Notes: generated from the letters alone by a model not told the origin. Counted from the first letter of the stretch, positions 15,858 to 24,904 are shown. The stretch is DNA of 64,000 nucleotides from Rhizobium croatiense (GCF_019793465.1 NZ_JAILYJ010000016.1:114399-178398), one strand, 5' to 3'. Numbers and translations are program-made.

Positions 15858-17259
15858 AGTTGCGGGCGCGCCAGAAGGCGATCTGCTTGCGCACCTCGGA
15901 GGGGGCCGTGCCACCGAAGCTCTTGCGGCTGGCGACCGAGGCTTCGACCGTCAGCACGTCATAGACCTTGTCGGTGATTGCGGAATGGATCGCCTGCAGG
16001 TCGGCGAGCGGCAGCTCGGCCAGGTCGCAGCCCTTGCTTTCGGCCAGCGCGACGGCGCGGCCAGTCACGTGATGGGCCTCGCGGAAGGGCAGGCCGGCTT
16101 CGCGCACCAGCCAGTCGGCAAGGTCGGTCGCCGTCGAGAAGCCGGAGCCGGCCGCCGCCTTCATGCGCGCGGTGTTGACGGTCATGTCGCGGACCATGCC
16201 GGTCATGGCGGCGATCGCCAGCTCCAGGCTCTCGGCTGCGTCGAAGACCTGTTCCTTGTCTTCCTGCATGTCCTTGGAATAGGCGAGCGGCAGGCCCTTC
16301 ATGATCGTCAGCAGTGCGATCAGCGAGCCGTTGATGCGGCCGGTCTTGGCGCGCACCAGTTCGGCCGCATCCGGGTTCTTCTTCTGCGGCATGATCGAGG
16401 AGCCGGTCGAGAAAGCGTCGGAAAGGCGCACGAAACCGAACTGCGGCGTCGACCAGATGACGATCTCTTCGGCCAGGCGCGACAGATGCATGCCCGTGAT
16501 CGCGGCGATCGCCAGGAATTCGATGGCGAAATCGCGGTCAGAAACCGTGTCGATGGAGTTGCGGGTCGGCTCGCGGAAACCGAGCGCCTTGGCGGTCATG
16601 TGGCGGTCGATCGGATAACCGGTGCCGGCAAGGGCGGCCGCACCGATCGGGCTTTCGTCCAGGTGCTCGATGGCATGGCGCACCCGCGAGCGGTCGCGGC
16701 CGAACATTTCGACATAGGCCATGCAGTGATGACCGAAGGTGACGGGCTGGGCGGTCTGCAAATGGGTGAAGCCCGGCATGACGCTTTCGGCATGTTCCTC
16801 GGCGCGATCGAGGAAGGCGGCAATCAGGCCGGTCAGCATCTTCTCGGTCTTCTCGAGCTCTTCCTTCACCCAGAGGCGGAAGTCGAGCGCGACCTGGTCG
16901 TTGCGCGAGCGGGCGGTGTGCAGTCGGCCGGCAGCCGGTCCGATCAGCGTCGCCAGGCGCGCCTCGATATTCATGTGGATGTCTTCGAGCTGGCGCGAAA
17001 ATTCGAAATTGCCGCTTTCGATTTCTGACAGGATCGTGTTTAGCCCGTGAACGATCTTGTCCTTATCCTCGGTCGAAATGATCCCCTGATGGGCGAGCAT
17101 CGTCGCATGGGCGATGGAACCGCGGATATCCTGCGCGAATAGCTTCTTGTCGAAACCGATCGAGGCATTTATCTCCTCCATGATCGCGTCCGGGCCGGAG
17201 GCGAAGCGCCCACCCCACATCTGGTTGGAGGATTTGGTGTCCGTGTTGCTCTCGGCCAT
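15856..17259 (-). CDS. argH: Argininosuccinate lyase
   Basis: 467 residues from the ATG at 17259 (MAESNTDTKSSNQMWGGRF), chosen because MWGGRF lies near the N-terminus in this family. Fumarase/aspartase superfamily signature GSSIMPQKKNPD is present, as are TARSRNDQVALD and GFTHLQTAQPVTFGH with the catalytic histidine. It makes arginine and fumarate from argininosuccinate. It is divergent from tlpA with only 23 bp between start codons, so the two promoters must overlap each other's coding region. Confidence 0.93.
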   Translation of the reverse strand: MAESNTDTKSSNQMWGGRFASGPDAIMEEINASIGFDKKLFAQDIRGSIAHATMLAHQGIISTEDKDKIVHGLNTILSEIESGNFEFSRQLEDIHMNIEARLATLIGPAAGRLHTARSRNDQVALDFRLWVKEELEKTEKMLTGLIAAFLDRAEEHAESVMPGFTHLQTAQPVTFGHHCMAYVEMFGRDRSRVRHAIEHLDESPIGAAALAGTGYPIDRHMTAKALGFREPTRNSIDTVSDRDFAIEFLAIAAITGMHLSRLAEEIVIWSTPQFGFVRLSDAFSTGSSIMPQKKNPDAAELVRAKTGRINGSLIALLTIMKGLPLAYSKDMQEDKEQVFDAAESLELAIAAMTGMVRDMTVNTARMKAAAGSGFSTATDLADWLVREAGLPFREAHHVTGRAVALAESKGCDLAELPLADLQAIHSAITDKVYDVLTVEASVASRKSFGGTAPSEVRKQIAFWRARN

Positions 17260-17282
17260 GGATGCCCGTCCTGGAGAATGAA

Positions 17283-17945
17283 ATGACGACAAAAAAACCC
17301 TTCGGTCTGCCGTCGGTAAAACTGATCGCAATCGCCGCCGTTGCAGGCGTTGTTGCCGGTGCGGCAGCGGTATACGTGAAGGAGACGGGGATTGGCAATG
17401 GCGTCGGCGATACGGCTTCGGCCGAATGCCCGCTGGCGCGGGAACGCGCCGCCACTCTGGCGCCGCTGATGAAGGGGCAGGTTGCCGCGATGGTCGCCGC
17501 CAATGAGCCGCGCAAGCTGACCGGGGTGTCCTTCAACGGCCCTGACGGCAAGCCGCTGACGCTCGACCATTTCGCCGGCAAGACCGTGCTGCTCAATCTC
17601 TGGGCCACGTGGTGCGTGCCCTGCCGCGAAGAGATGCCGGCGCTGAACGCGCTGGAAAAGCAGATGGGCGGCGACAAGTTCCAGGTCGTGCCGGTCAATA
17701 TCGATACCGGTGATGACGAAAAGCCGAAGACTTTCCTCGCCGAGACGGGTGTCGATGCGCTGCAGCTTTATCGCGACAATACGATCGGCGTCTTCAATAG
17801 CCTGAAGAAGGAAGGTCTCGCCTTCGGCCTGCCGGTGACGCTGCTGCTCGACGACAAGGGCTGCCTGATCTCCGCCATGAACGGACCCGCCGCCTGGGAC
17901 AGCGACGACGCCAAGACTTTGATCAAGGGTGCGATCGGATCGTGA
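17283..17945 (+). CDS. tlpA: TlpA-like membrane-anchored thiol:disulfide oxidoreductase
   Basis: 220 residues from the ATG at 17283, which has GGAG 8 bases upstream. An N-terminal membrane anchor (VKLIAIAAVAGVVAGAAAVY) is followed by a periplasmic thioredoxin fold with the active site WATWCVPCREEMP (C111/C114) and the cis-proline loop FGLPVTLLLD. The spacer region holds a further Cys (ECPLARERA), as in rhizobial TlpA. The family reduces cytochrome c oxidase assembly factors or cytochrome c apoproteins in the periplasm. Specific partners cannot be read from sequence. Confidence 0.85.
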   Translation: MTTKKPFGLPSVKLIAIAAVAGVVAGAAAVYVKETGIGNGVGDTASAECPLARERAATLAPLMKGQVAAMVAANEPRKLTGVSFNGPDGKPLTLDHFAGKTVLLNLWATWCVPCREEMPALNALEKQMGGDKFQVVPVNIDTGDDEKPKTFLAETGVDALQLYRDNTIGVFNSLKKEGLAFGLPVTLLLDDKGCLISAMNGPAAWDSDDAKTLIKGAIGS

Positions 17946-17954
17946 GGATATCGG

Positions 17955-18047
17955 TCAGGAGTCGCCATTTCCTCTGATCAGGAAAACGCCGGCAATTCCG
18001 ATAAGGACGCAGCACTGCAGCAGGAACATCGGTGTTTCGGTCGACAT
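17955..18047 (-). CDS. Putative 30-residue single-pass membrane protein
   Basis: A short frame reads MSTETPMFLLQCCVLIGIAG followed by VFLIRGNGDS. It has one hydrophobic helix with a basic C-terminal flank, two adjacent cysteines, and a purine-rich GGGGGGAAA 5 bases ahead of the ATG as a possible ribosome binding site. It lies between convergent tlpA and downstream of hbdA on the minus strand. No family is recognised; reality depends on conservation in related genomes. Confidence 0.45.
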   Translation of the reverse strand: MSTETPMFLLQCCVLIGIAGVFLIRGNGDS

Positions 18048-18124
18048 GGCGTTTCCCCCCGTTCACGGCAAGGAAAGCATTTCGCGGGCGTCCGGTCCAT
18101 TCGCCCTTTTTGGTGATGTCCCGC

Positions 18125-19006
18125 TTAGCGCGTCGGGACGGGCACTTCGCCGCGATAGTCGTAGAAGCCGCGGCCGGATTTGCGTCCGAGCCAGCCGGCT
18201 TCGACATATTTCACCAGCAACGGGCAGGGGCGATATTTCGAGTCCGCCAGGCCGTCATGCAGCACCTGCATGATCGACAGGCAGGTGTCGAGGCCGATGA
18301 AATCGGCAAGCTGCAGCGGCCCCATCGGATGGTTGGCGCCGAGCTTCATCGCCGTGTCGATGGCGTCGACCGTGCCGACACCTTCATAGAGCGTGTAGAT
18401 CGCTTCGTTGATCATCGGCAGCAGGATGCGGTTGACGATGAAGGCCGGGAAGTCCTCGGCGACGGTAATGGTCTTTTCCAGCGTGCCGACGAATTCCTTG
18501 GCGGCGGAGAAGGTCTTCTCATCGGTGGCGATGCCGCGCACCAGTTCGACCAGCTTCATGACAGGCACCGGGTTCATGAAATGAATGCCCATGAAGCGTT
18601 CGGGGCGGTCGGTGGCGGCGGCAAGCCGGGTAATCGAAAGCGAGGAGGTGTTGGTGGCCAGCAGCGCTTCCGGCTTCATCACCGGACAAACCTGACTATA
18701 AATCTTGCGCTTGACGCTTTCGTCCTCGGTGGCCGCCTCGATGACAAGATCGGACGGAGCGAGGTCATTGACATCGGCGGAGCCGGTGATGCGCGACAAG
18801 GTCGATTTACGTTCCTCATCAGTCATCTTGCCGTTCGTCACCAGGCGGGCAAGATTGCCGTTGATGGTGGCAAGGCCGGATTCGATGCGGTCCTGCGAGA
18901 GATCGTAAATGTGAACCCTGTACCCTGCGGCGGCCGAAACATGCGCGATGCCGCAACCCATCTGGCCGGCACCGATGATCCCAATATTCTTCAACACCGC
19001 ACTCAT
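18125..19006 (-). CDS. hbdA: 3-hydroxybutyryl-CoA dehydrogenase
   Basis: 293 residues from the ATG at 19006 (MSAVLKNIGIIGAGQMGCGI). The NAD-binding GxGxxG is at the N-terminus; ASNTSSLSITRLA-type sequence is present as LLATNTSSLSITRLAA; the catalytic histidine is in MGIHFMNPVPVMKLVE; the C-terminal domain has NHPMGPLQLADFIGLD and GWLGRKSGRGFYDY. It interconverts acetoacetyl-CoA and 3-hydroxybutyryl-CoA. Being the third gene after etfB and etfA suggests a role in acyl-CoA oxidation or poly-hydroxybutyrate turnover. Confidence 0.9.
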   Translation of the reverse strand: MSAVLKNIGIIGAGQMGCGIAHVSAAAGYRVHIYDLSQDRIESGLATINGNLARLVTNGKMTDEERKSTLSRITGSADVNDLAPSDLVIEAATEDESVKRKIYSQVCPVMKPEALLATNTSSLSITRLAAATDRPERFMGIHFMNPVPVMKLVELVRGIATDEKTFSAAKEFVGTLEKTITVAEDFPAFIVNRILLPMINEAIYTLYEGVGTVDAIDTAMKLGANHPMGPLQLADFIGLDTCLSIMQVLHDGLADSKYRPCPLLVKYVEAGWLGRKSGRGFYDYRGEVPVPTR

Positions 19007-19144
19007 CTCCAAACCCCCGCTCGGCAGTCGCCCCCGCGTTGCCGCACTATTTTAGCATTACTGCCGGACGAAAGATCGCCCGGCAGCAGATAAAAGACAA
19101 TTTTCCAGTCATTCGCAAGTGCGAAAGAAAAGCATGGAGCTCGC

Positions 19145-20074
19145 TCAGAGCGCCTTTTCCAATTCCGGCAGGGCGTCGAACAGATCGGCGACGAGGCCGT
19201 AGTCGGCGACCTGGAAGATCGGCGCCTCCTCGTCCTTGTTGATGGCGACGATCACCTTACTGTCCTTCATGCCGGCCAGATGCTGGATGGCCCCGGAGAT
19301 GCCGGCGGCGATATAGAGATCGGGCGCCACCACCTTGCCGGTCTGGCCGACCTGCCAGTCGTTCGGGGCATAACCGGCATCGACAGCCGCACGGCTGGCG
19401 CCGACGGCAGCCCCCAGCTTGTCGGCAACCGGCAGGATGACCTCCTTGAACTTCTCGGCCGAGCCGAGCGCGCGGCCGCCGGAGATGATGATCTTCGCCG
19501 AGGTCAGCTCCGGACGGTCGGAGGCCGACAACGCGTCCTTGACGAAGCGCGACAGACCCGGATCGGAGATCGCTGCGATCGCCTCCACCGTTGCCGAACC
19601 ACCTTCCGCGGCGGAAGCAAACGAGGCGGTGCGCACGGTGATGACCTTCTTGGCATCGCTTGCCTGCACCGTCTGAATGGCATTGCCGGCATAGATCGGC
19701 CGCTTGAAGGTGTCGGGGCTGACGACCTCGATGATCTCCGAGACCTGGGCGACATCGAGCAGGGCAGCGACGCGCGGCAGCACCGTCTTGCCGACCGAGG
19801 TGGCGGCAGAAAGGATCGTATCGTAGCTGCCGGCGAGCGAGACGATCAGATCGGCCAGCGGTTCGGCCAGATTGTTGGCAAGCGCGTCGCTTTCGGCGAG
19901 CAGCACTTTGGTCACACCGGAAAGCTTGGCGGCCTGATCGGCCGCAGCCTTGGCGGCCTTGCCGGCGACGAGGATGTGCACGTCGGAGCCGATCTGGTTT
20001 GCTGCCGTCAGCGCCTTGGCGGTCTGGTCGGAGAGGTGATTGCCGTCATGGTCGGCCAGAAGAAGAATGGTCAT
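19145..20074 (-). CDS. etfA: Electron transfer flavoprotein alpha subunit
   Basis: A protein of 309 residues. The C-terminal FAD-binding domain is clear: IISGGRALGSAEKF, LGAAVGASRAAVDAGY, QVGQTGKVVAPDLYIAAGIS, GAIQHLAGMKDSKVIVAIN and DYGLVADLFDALPEL. It binds FAD and, with EtfB, carries electrons from acyl-CoA dehydrogenases to ETF-ubiquinone oxidoreductase. The gene follows etfB by 23 bp on the minus strand. Confidence 0.93.
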   Translation of the reverse strand: MTILLLADHDGNHLSDQTAKALTAANQIGSDVHILVAGKAAKAAADQAAKLSGVTKVLLAESDALANNLAEPLADLIVSLAGSYDTILSAATSVGKTVLPRVAALLDVAQVSEIIEVVSPDTFKRPIYAGNAIQTVQASDAKKVITVRTASFASAAEGGSATVEAIAAISDPGLSRFVKDALSASDRPELTSAKIIISGGRALGSAEKFKEVILPVADKLGAAVGASRAAVDAGYAPNDWQVGQTGKVVAPDLYIAAGISGAIQHLAGMKDSKVIVAINKDEEAPIFQVADYGLVADLFDALPELEKAL

Positions 20075-20097
20075 GATGGTGTTCTCTCTTTCCTGGC

Positions 20098-20847
20098 TTA
20101 CAGCACGCCGGCTTCGTTTTTGAGCTTGTCGATGAGTTCGGCGACCGACTTGACCTTGACGCCGGCCTTGCGGCCGGACGGCTCCTCGGTCTTCAAGACC
20201 TTCAGCCGCGGCGTCGTATCGACGCCGAAATCGGCCGGGCTCTTCTTGTCGAGCGGCTTCTTCTTCGCCTTCATGATGTTCGGCAGCGAGGCATAACGCG
20301 GCTCGTTCAGACGCAAGTCGGTGGTCACAACCGCCGGCAGCTTGATCTCGATCGTCTGCAGGCCGCCATCGACCTCGCGGGTGACCTCAGCCTTGCCGTC
20401 ACCGATCTCGATCTTCGAGGCGAAAGTCGCCTGGGCCGAACCGAGCAATGCCGCCAGCATCTGGCCGGTCTGGTTGGAATCGTCGTCGATCGCCTGCTTG
20501 CCGGTGATAATCAGCCCCGGCTGCTCGGCATCGGCCACCGCTTTGAGGATCTTGGCGACGGCGAGCGGCTCGACTTGATCGTCGGTCTCGACCAGGATCG
20601 CCCGGTCGGCACCCATGGCCAGGGCGGTGCGTAGCGTCTCCTCGGCCTTGGCCGGGCCGATCGAGACGACCACCACTTCTTCCGCCTTGCCGGCTTCCTT
20701 CAGCCGCAGCGCCTCTTCCACCGAGATCTCGTCGAACGGGTTCATCGACATCTTCACATTGGCAAGCTCGACACCCGAAGCATCCGGCTTCACACGGATC
20801 TTCACGTTGTAGTCGACAACCCGTTTGACGGGCACGAGAATCTTCAT
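20098..20847 (-). CDS. etfB: Electron transfer flavoprotein beta subunit
   Basis: A protein of 249 residues, first gene of the etfB-etfA-hbdA unit. The AMP-binding fold of EtfB is visible: MKILVPVKRVVDYNVKIRV, SMNPFDEISVEEALRLKEAG, ALAMGADRAILVE, DSNQTGQMLAALLG and LPAVVTTDLRLNEPRYASLP with the following KAKKKPLD. The 186 bp upstream up to the rhomboid stop should contain the promoter, but I see no convincing hexamers. Confidence 0.93.
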   Translation of the reverse strand: MKILVPVKRVVDYNVKIRVKPDASGVELANVKMSMNPFDEISVEEALRLKEAGKAEEVVVVSIGPAKAEETLRTALAMGADRAILVETDDQVEPLAVAKILKAVADAEQPGLIITGKQAIDDDSNQTGQMLAALLGSAQATFASKIEIGDGKAEVTREVDGGLQTIEIKLPAVVTTDLRLNEPRYASLPNIMKAKKKPLDKKSPADFGVDTTPRLKVLKTEEPSGRKAGVKVKSVAELIDKLKNEAGVL

Positions 20848-21033
20848 GGGGGTCCTTCCTTCAAGAAAACTGGCTTCAGCGAGGCTTTAAGGAAAATGCG
20901 CGCTCACACGCCGCTTCGATTGTCGAATGGCGACATGGATACGCGTTTTTCCCCCAAATACAACGCTTGCATGGCGCAGGTAGGGGATTGCTTCGGCAAT
21001 ATATGGACGTTTACGTGCACGTCAATATATCTG

Positions 21034-21825
21034 TCAACGTCGGTCACGACCCCAGGGAAGACGCTCGATCCGTCCGTCCGTGCCGGCCGCAACGGCCGTG
21101 CCGACGCCGGCTTCGTTCCTCACGGCGCGCGGCGTCACGATTTTCCGATCGAAGAGCGGTACGCCGCGACGACGCAGTGCCAGGATTAAAACAGCGCCGG
21201 CAAGAATGCCGCCGACATGGGCGCCCCAGGAGACGTCGGCATCGGGCGCAAACGCCAGCATGAAGAACTGTTGGCCGATCCACAAAAGCAGCGGCACGAA
21301 GGCCGGCAGGGGCAAGGGTACACGGAAGAACACCAGCACCCAGACCCTGACGCGCGGATGCAGCATGACATAAGCGGCAACGACCCCGGAGATCGCCCCC
21401 GAGGCGCCGACCAGCGGCGCTTCCGGCGTCGTCGTCAGCAAGCCGTGGCAAAGCGCGCCGGCGGCCGCGCAGAGGAGGTAGAAGACCAGGAAGCGCATAT
21501 GCCCCATCGCATCCTCGACATTGTCGCCGAAGACCCAGAGGAAGACCATGTTGGAGGCCAGATGCCAGAAGCCCGAATGGACGAAGGCATAGGTGAGATA
21601 GGTCAGCGGCTCCGGCACGATGTCCAATCCCTCAGCCAACTGCGCCTGCCCGAAGGCGACCGCCGGGATGTAGCCGAGGCCGACCGTCGTTGCCTGGGCA
21701 GCCTGTTCGCTCTCCAGGCTGGTAAAGAGCCAGACTGCGACATTCAGCGCGATCAAGGCCAGCGTCACCCACTGGACCTTGATATGTTTCAGCGTATTGG
21801 CGTCGTGAAGTGGTATGAACATCAA
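21034..21825 (-). CDS. Rhomboid family intramembrane serine protease
   Basis: A protein of 263 residues with six or so hydrophobic segments. The catalytic serine is S142 in LVGASGAISGVV and its histidine H203 in SWGAHVGGILAG; the oxyanion-side motif HSGFWHLASNMVFLWVFG precedes them. The family cuts substrates within the membrane. The C-terminal tail is basic and cytoplasmic or periplasmic depending on topology. It follows the cobalamin adenosyltransferase gene by 30 bp and probably shares its transcript; no substrate is suggested by context. Confidence 0.88.
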   Translation of the reverse strand: MMFIPLHDANTLKHIKVQWVTLALIALNVAVWLFTSLESEQAAQATTVGLGYIPAVAFGQAQLAEGLDIVPEPLTYLTYAFVHSGFWHLASNMVFLWVFGDNVEDAMGHMRFLVFYLLCAAAGALCHGLLTTTPEAPLVGASGAISGVVAAYVMLHPRVRVWVLVFFRVPLPLPAFVPLLLWIGQQFFMLAFAPDADVSWGAHVGGILAGAVLILALRRRGVPLFDRKIVTPRAVRNEAGVGTAVAAGTDGRIERLPWGRDRR

Positions 21826-21855
21826 GGCCCCCCGGCAATCGTGATCGCGGCAAAC

Positions 21856-22434
21856 CTATCTGTTTTTTCCCGGAACCCAAAGCACATCCGCACGACCCTG
21901 GTGATTTGCATGGCGGGCCGCGACGAAGAGGAAATCCGAAAGCCGGTTGATATATTTCATCGCAGGCCCGCCGACGATTTCGCCCTCCATGCGCGCCAGC
22001 GTCACCATCAGCCGCTCGGCCCGCCGCGCAATCGTGCGGGCCAGATGCAGATGCGCGGCGGCCGGGCTGCCGCCCGGCAGAATGAATGATGTCAGCGGAC
22101 GGAGGTCGGCGTTCAGTCGATCGATATCGCGCTCGATGCGCTCGACCTGCGTCTCGACGATCCGCAGCGGCTCGTAGGCCGGCGGTTCGCCGGCGTCGGG
22201 CGTCGCGAGATCGGCGCCCAGGTCGAAGAGATCGTTCTGGATCGACATCAGCATGGTGTCGAGGTCGGCCAAGTCTGTCGTGTAAAGCCGCGCTAGGCCG
22301 ATCGCGGAATTGGCCTCGTCGATCGTGCCATAGGCTTCGACGCGCAGATCGTCCTTCCGGCGGCGCGGGCCGGAAGCTAAGCCTGTCGTGCCGTCGTCGC
22401 CGGTCTTCGTGTAGATCTTGTTGAGCTTCACCAT
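21856..22434 (-). CDS. Cob(I)alamin adenosyltransferase, PduO type
   Basis: A protein of 192 residues. The N-terminal KIYTKTGDDGTTGLASG is the ATP-binding signature of PduO/MMAB enzymes; VEAYGTIDEANSAIGLA, FILPGGSPAAAHLHLARTIARRAER and INRLSDFLFVAARHAN complete the family pattern. It transfers adenosine from ATP to cob(I)alamin to make coenzyme B12, needed by methylmalonyl-CoA mutase or ribonucleotide reductase. It is not related in fold to CobA/BtuR. No B12 riboswitch is visible upstream. Confidence 0.9.
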   Translation of the reverse strand: MVKLNKIYTKTGDDGTTGLASGPRRRKDDLRVEAYGTIDEANSAIGLARLYTTDLADLDTMLMSIQNDLFDLGADLATPDAGEPPAYEPLRIVETQVERIERDIDRLNADLRPLTSFILPGGSPAAAHLHLARTIARRAERLMVTLARMEGEIVGGPAMKYINRLSDFLFVAARHANHQGRADVLWVPGKNR

Positions 22435-22577
22435 GCTGCACCGCCGATCGAGGGGAGGGCGGTCGCGCTCACCCGTTTTGCCTTATCAAGTCGGTTCAGC
22501 CCGGTGCCGACATCGTCGGTTGCGCTGGCGGACAGCGTCCCTGACACGGGTGTATACGCCGTGAGTGGTTTCTTCGA

Positions 22578-22693
22578 CCCACCCCACGCTCCGTCATGCT
22601 CGGGCTTGACCCGAGCATCCACACCGCATCCATCAGCAGCTACGGGGATGGATCCTCGGGTCAAGCCCGAGCATGACGGAGGGTGGGGTTGGG
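22578..22693. repeat. Long imperfect palindrome, 44-45-bp arms
   Basis: Left arm 22578-22621 pairs with right arm 22649-22693 with few mismatches around a loop of 27 bases. The core CTCGGGCTTGACCCGAG is a motif I recognise as frequent between genes of alphaproteobacteria. It lies in the 414-bp gap between the HIG1-type and adenosyltransferase genes. No T-run, so a repeat is likelier than a plain terminator. Confidence 0.75.
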
Positions 22694-22742
22694 CTTCTGC
22701 CCCCAAGTCCTTTGGCGCGGGAGAACGTCGGATTTTGTTATT

Positions 22743-22790
22743 CACCGCGCGGACGCGCGGTGGCTGGATTCCTGTGACGAGCACAGGAAT
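22743..22790. repeat. Two tandem hairpins beside the 22.6-kb palindrome
   Basis: CACCGCGC/GCGCGGTG with loop GGAC (22743-22762) is followed by ATTCCTGTG/CACAGGAAT with a 5-base loop (22768-22790). Both are perfect. With the preceding palindrome they make a composite structured region of about 210 bp. Confidence 0.6.
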
Positions 22791-22848
22791 GAGGGAGTTC
22801 GAGGAGGCGATAGTAGCCATATTTACCCCTCTATCGTTAGGTCAGTCC

Positions 22849-23052
22849 TCAGGTCGGGCGGCCGCCGCCGGTGATCCAGAGCGTCAGCATGATCAGGATG
22901 ACGGCGACTGCCTGCAACAGGACGCGAAGCTGCATCAGCTTGTTGGAAAGGTTGGCGTCGCCGCCCTTCATCATGTTGAAGAGGCCGCGGATCAGCACGA
23001 GGGCGACGACGCCCATGACAATGACCGCAAGGATATAGGTGATTGTGGACAT
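22849..23052 (-). CDS. Small two-helix HIG1-type membrane protein
   Basis: A protein of 67 residues with two hydrophobic helices (TITYILAVIVMGVVALVLI and VLLQAVAVILIMLTLWI) joined by RGLFNMMKGGDANLSNKLMQ. This loop pattern, RGLxNMxxGGxxNxSxKLMxxRVxxQ, is that of HIG1-domain/twin-transmembrane proteins common in alphaproteobacteria; mitochondrial relatives associate with cytochrome c oxidase. Association with respiratory complexes here is inference. It starts 18 bp after the SDR stop codon. Confidence 0.75.
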   Translation of the reverse strand: MSTITYILAVIVMGVVALVLIRGLFNMMKGGDANLSNKLMQLRVLLQAVAVILIMLTLWITGGGRPT

Positions 23053-23070
23053 GGCATTCAGCTTTCTCAG

Positions 23071-23904
23071 TCAGTCCGTCCAGCGCATCAGGCGGTAGAA
23101 GAGGTCCGCCGGAAGCAGCCGCTTCAGGAACATGCCCTGTTTAGCCGGAGTCGTTACGGGATAATGTGGCCTTGGATTTTTCGAGTTCAATGCGTGTTTC
23201 AATACCGAATAGACCGCCTCGGGGCCAAGTTTATGGCGATTGACCGGCCCCGAACCGTCGAGCCTCGCCAACTGCCTGATATAATCGGCCGCGTGCGGCG
23301 AGTTCTCGATGTCGATGTTTTCCTTGATCTTTGCGAGCGCATTGGCGGTGAAACGGGTGGCGATCGGTCCGGGCTCGATCAGGCTCACATGGATGCCGCT
23401 GCCGTGCAGCTCCATGCGCAGGGTGATGCTGAGGCCCTCGAGCGCGAATTTGGAGGCGGTGTAGGCGCCGCGATAGCGATAGGGGACGACGCCGAGAATG
23501 GACGAACATTGGACGATCCGGCCCTGCCCATGTTTGCGCATCGACGGAATGACCTGCCGCGTCAATTCATGCCAGCCGAAGAAATTCGCTTCGAACTGGG
23601 CGCGCAGCGCTGCCGTCGAAAGATCCTCGACGGCGCCCGGTTGGCCATAGGCGCCGTTGTTGAAGAGCGCGTCGATACGGCCGTCGCTGCGTTTCAAGAC
23701 GGTGTCGACCAGCTCGGAAATCGTCTCGATCCTGGCATAGTCCATCAACAAGGCTTCGATGCCGTCGGCTTCCAGACCCGGCAGATCATCCGTTTTGCGC
23801 ACCGTCGCAAAGACGCGCCAGCCATCGGCTTTCAGCGCCCGGGCGCAATGCGCGCCTATGCCGGAGGAGCAGCCGGTGACGACGATTGTGCGCTCTCCCG
23901 CCAT
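23071..23904 (-). CDS. Short-chain dehydrogenase/reductase
   Basis: 277 residues from the ATG at 23904 (MAGERTIVVTGCSSGIGAHC); the open frame continues 32 codons further upstream, but those cross the divergent BrkB promoter. Classical SDR: TGxxxGIG cofactor motif, NNGAYG, catalytic Ser in VQCSSILG and YxxxK in YRGAYTASKFALEGL. N-terminal residues do not decide NAD versus NADP, and no neighbour indicates a substrate. Likely in one transcript with the HIG1-type gene. Confidence 0.85.
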   Translation of the reverse strand: MAGERTIVVTGCSSGIGAHCARALKADGWRVFATVRKTDDLPGLEADGIEALLMDYARIETISELVDTVLKRSDGRIDALFNNGAYGQPGAVEDLSTAALRAQFEANFFGWHELTRQVIPSMRKHGQGRIVQCSSILGVVPYRYRGAYTASKFALEGLSITLRMELHGSGIHVSLIEPGPIATRFTANALAKIKENIDIENSPHAADYIRQLARLDGSGPVNRHKLGPEAVYSVLKHALNSKNPRPHYPVTTPAKQGMFLKRLLPADLFYRLMRWTD

Positions 23905-23959
23905 GGAATGATTCCTGTACAAAATGGGACTCGTTTCCCATATTCGGCCAGAGGATACA

Positions 23960-24904
23960 ATGTGGAAAGCCGGAGACGGAATGCGGAAGGTGCTGCGCAC
24001 GATCTACGACGTGGTCTATGACGCGATCTGTCACATGGTCGAGGATGACGGATTTGCGATGGCAAGCCACGTCGCGCTGTCGAGCCTGCTTGCGGTTTTC
24101 CCGTTCCTGATCTTCGGTACCGCGCTTGCAAGCTTCCTCGGCGCCGATCAGTTTTCCTCCACCGCCATCCATCTGATCTTCGACACCTGGCCAGAAGCGA
24201 TCGCCAAGCCGCTGGCCGACCAGGTGCTGCAGGTCCTGACCATTCAACGCGGCGGGCTGCTGACGATCTCGGTGCTGGCGGCCGCCTATTTCGCATCGAA
24301 CGGCGTGGAAGCGCTGCGCATCTCGCTCAATCGTGCCTACCGGGTGCAGGAAACCCGGGCGTGGTATTTCACCCGCCTGGCCAGCCTCGGCTACGTACTG
24401 ATCGCGGTGATCATCTTCGCCGCGATCAGCATTCTGCTGGTGGCGGTGCCGTTGGCGCTCGATTATGCCAGGAATTGGTTTCCGCTGTTTGCTGATACGC
24501 TCGGCATCGTCTTCAGCTGGCGCATTTACGGCACGCTTGTCGTGCTGACCGTCGGCCTGCTGGTCATGCATCTCTGGCTGCCGGCCGGCAAGCGGCGGGT
24601 TTTCGACGTTATTCCGGGGGTCTTGCTGACGCTGCTTCTCTGGCTCGCCGGCGCGCTGATCTTTGCCTATTATCTGGCGACCTTCGCCAATTATACGGCA
24701 ACTTATGCCGGTCTCGCCTCGGTGATGATCGTGCTGATCTTTCTCTATATGGTCGGTGCCATCTTCATTATCGGCGCGGAGATCAATGCGGCGCTGATCA
24801 AGTTCCGCGTCTTCCGGATGTTCTCGCATACGCTTTCCGTCGTCGGGCGAGAGCGTGTTGAACGGCGCTCAGAGCCCGACAAGGCGGCGAATGTCGGCCC
24901 CTGA
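23960..24904 (+). CDS. YihY/BrkB family inner-membrane protein
   Basis: 314 residues from the ATG at 23960, which has AGAGGA 4-5 bases before it; an upstream ATG at 23924 is possible. About six hydrophobic helices are visible, with the family marks FAMASHVALSSLLAVFPFLIF, ASNGVEALRISLNRAYRV, LTLLLWLAGALIFAYYLATF, YAGLASVMIVLIFLYM and ILGAEINA-like IIGAEINAALI at the end. Often misnamed ribonuclease BN. Function unsettled. Its 3' end overlaps the convergent gluQ by 36 bp. Confidence 0.82.
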   Translation: MWKAGDGMRKVLRTIYDVVYDAICHMVEDDGFAMASHVALSSLLAVFPFLIFGTALASFLGADQFSSTAIHLIFDTWPEAIAKPLADQVLQVLTIQRGGLLTISVLAAAYFASNGVEALRISLNRAYRVQETRAWYFTRLASLGYVLIAVIIFAAISILLVAVPLALDYARNWFPLFADTLGIVFSWRIYGTLVVLTVGLLVMHLWLPAGKRRVFDVIPGVLLTLLLWLAGALIFAYYLATFANYTATYAGLASVMIVLIFLYMVGAIFIIGAEINAALIKFRVFRMFSHTLSVVGRERVERRSEPDKAANVGP

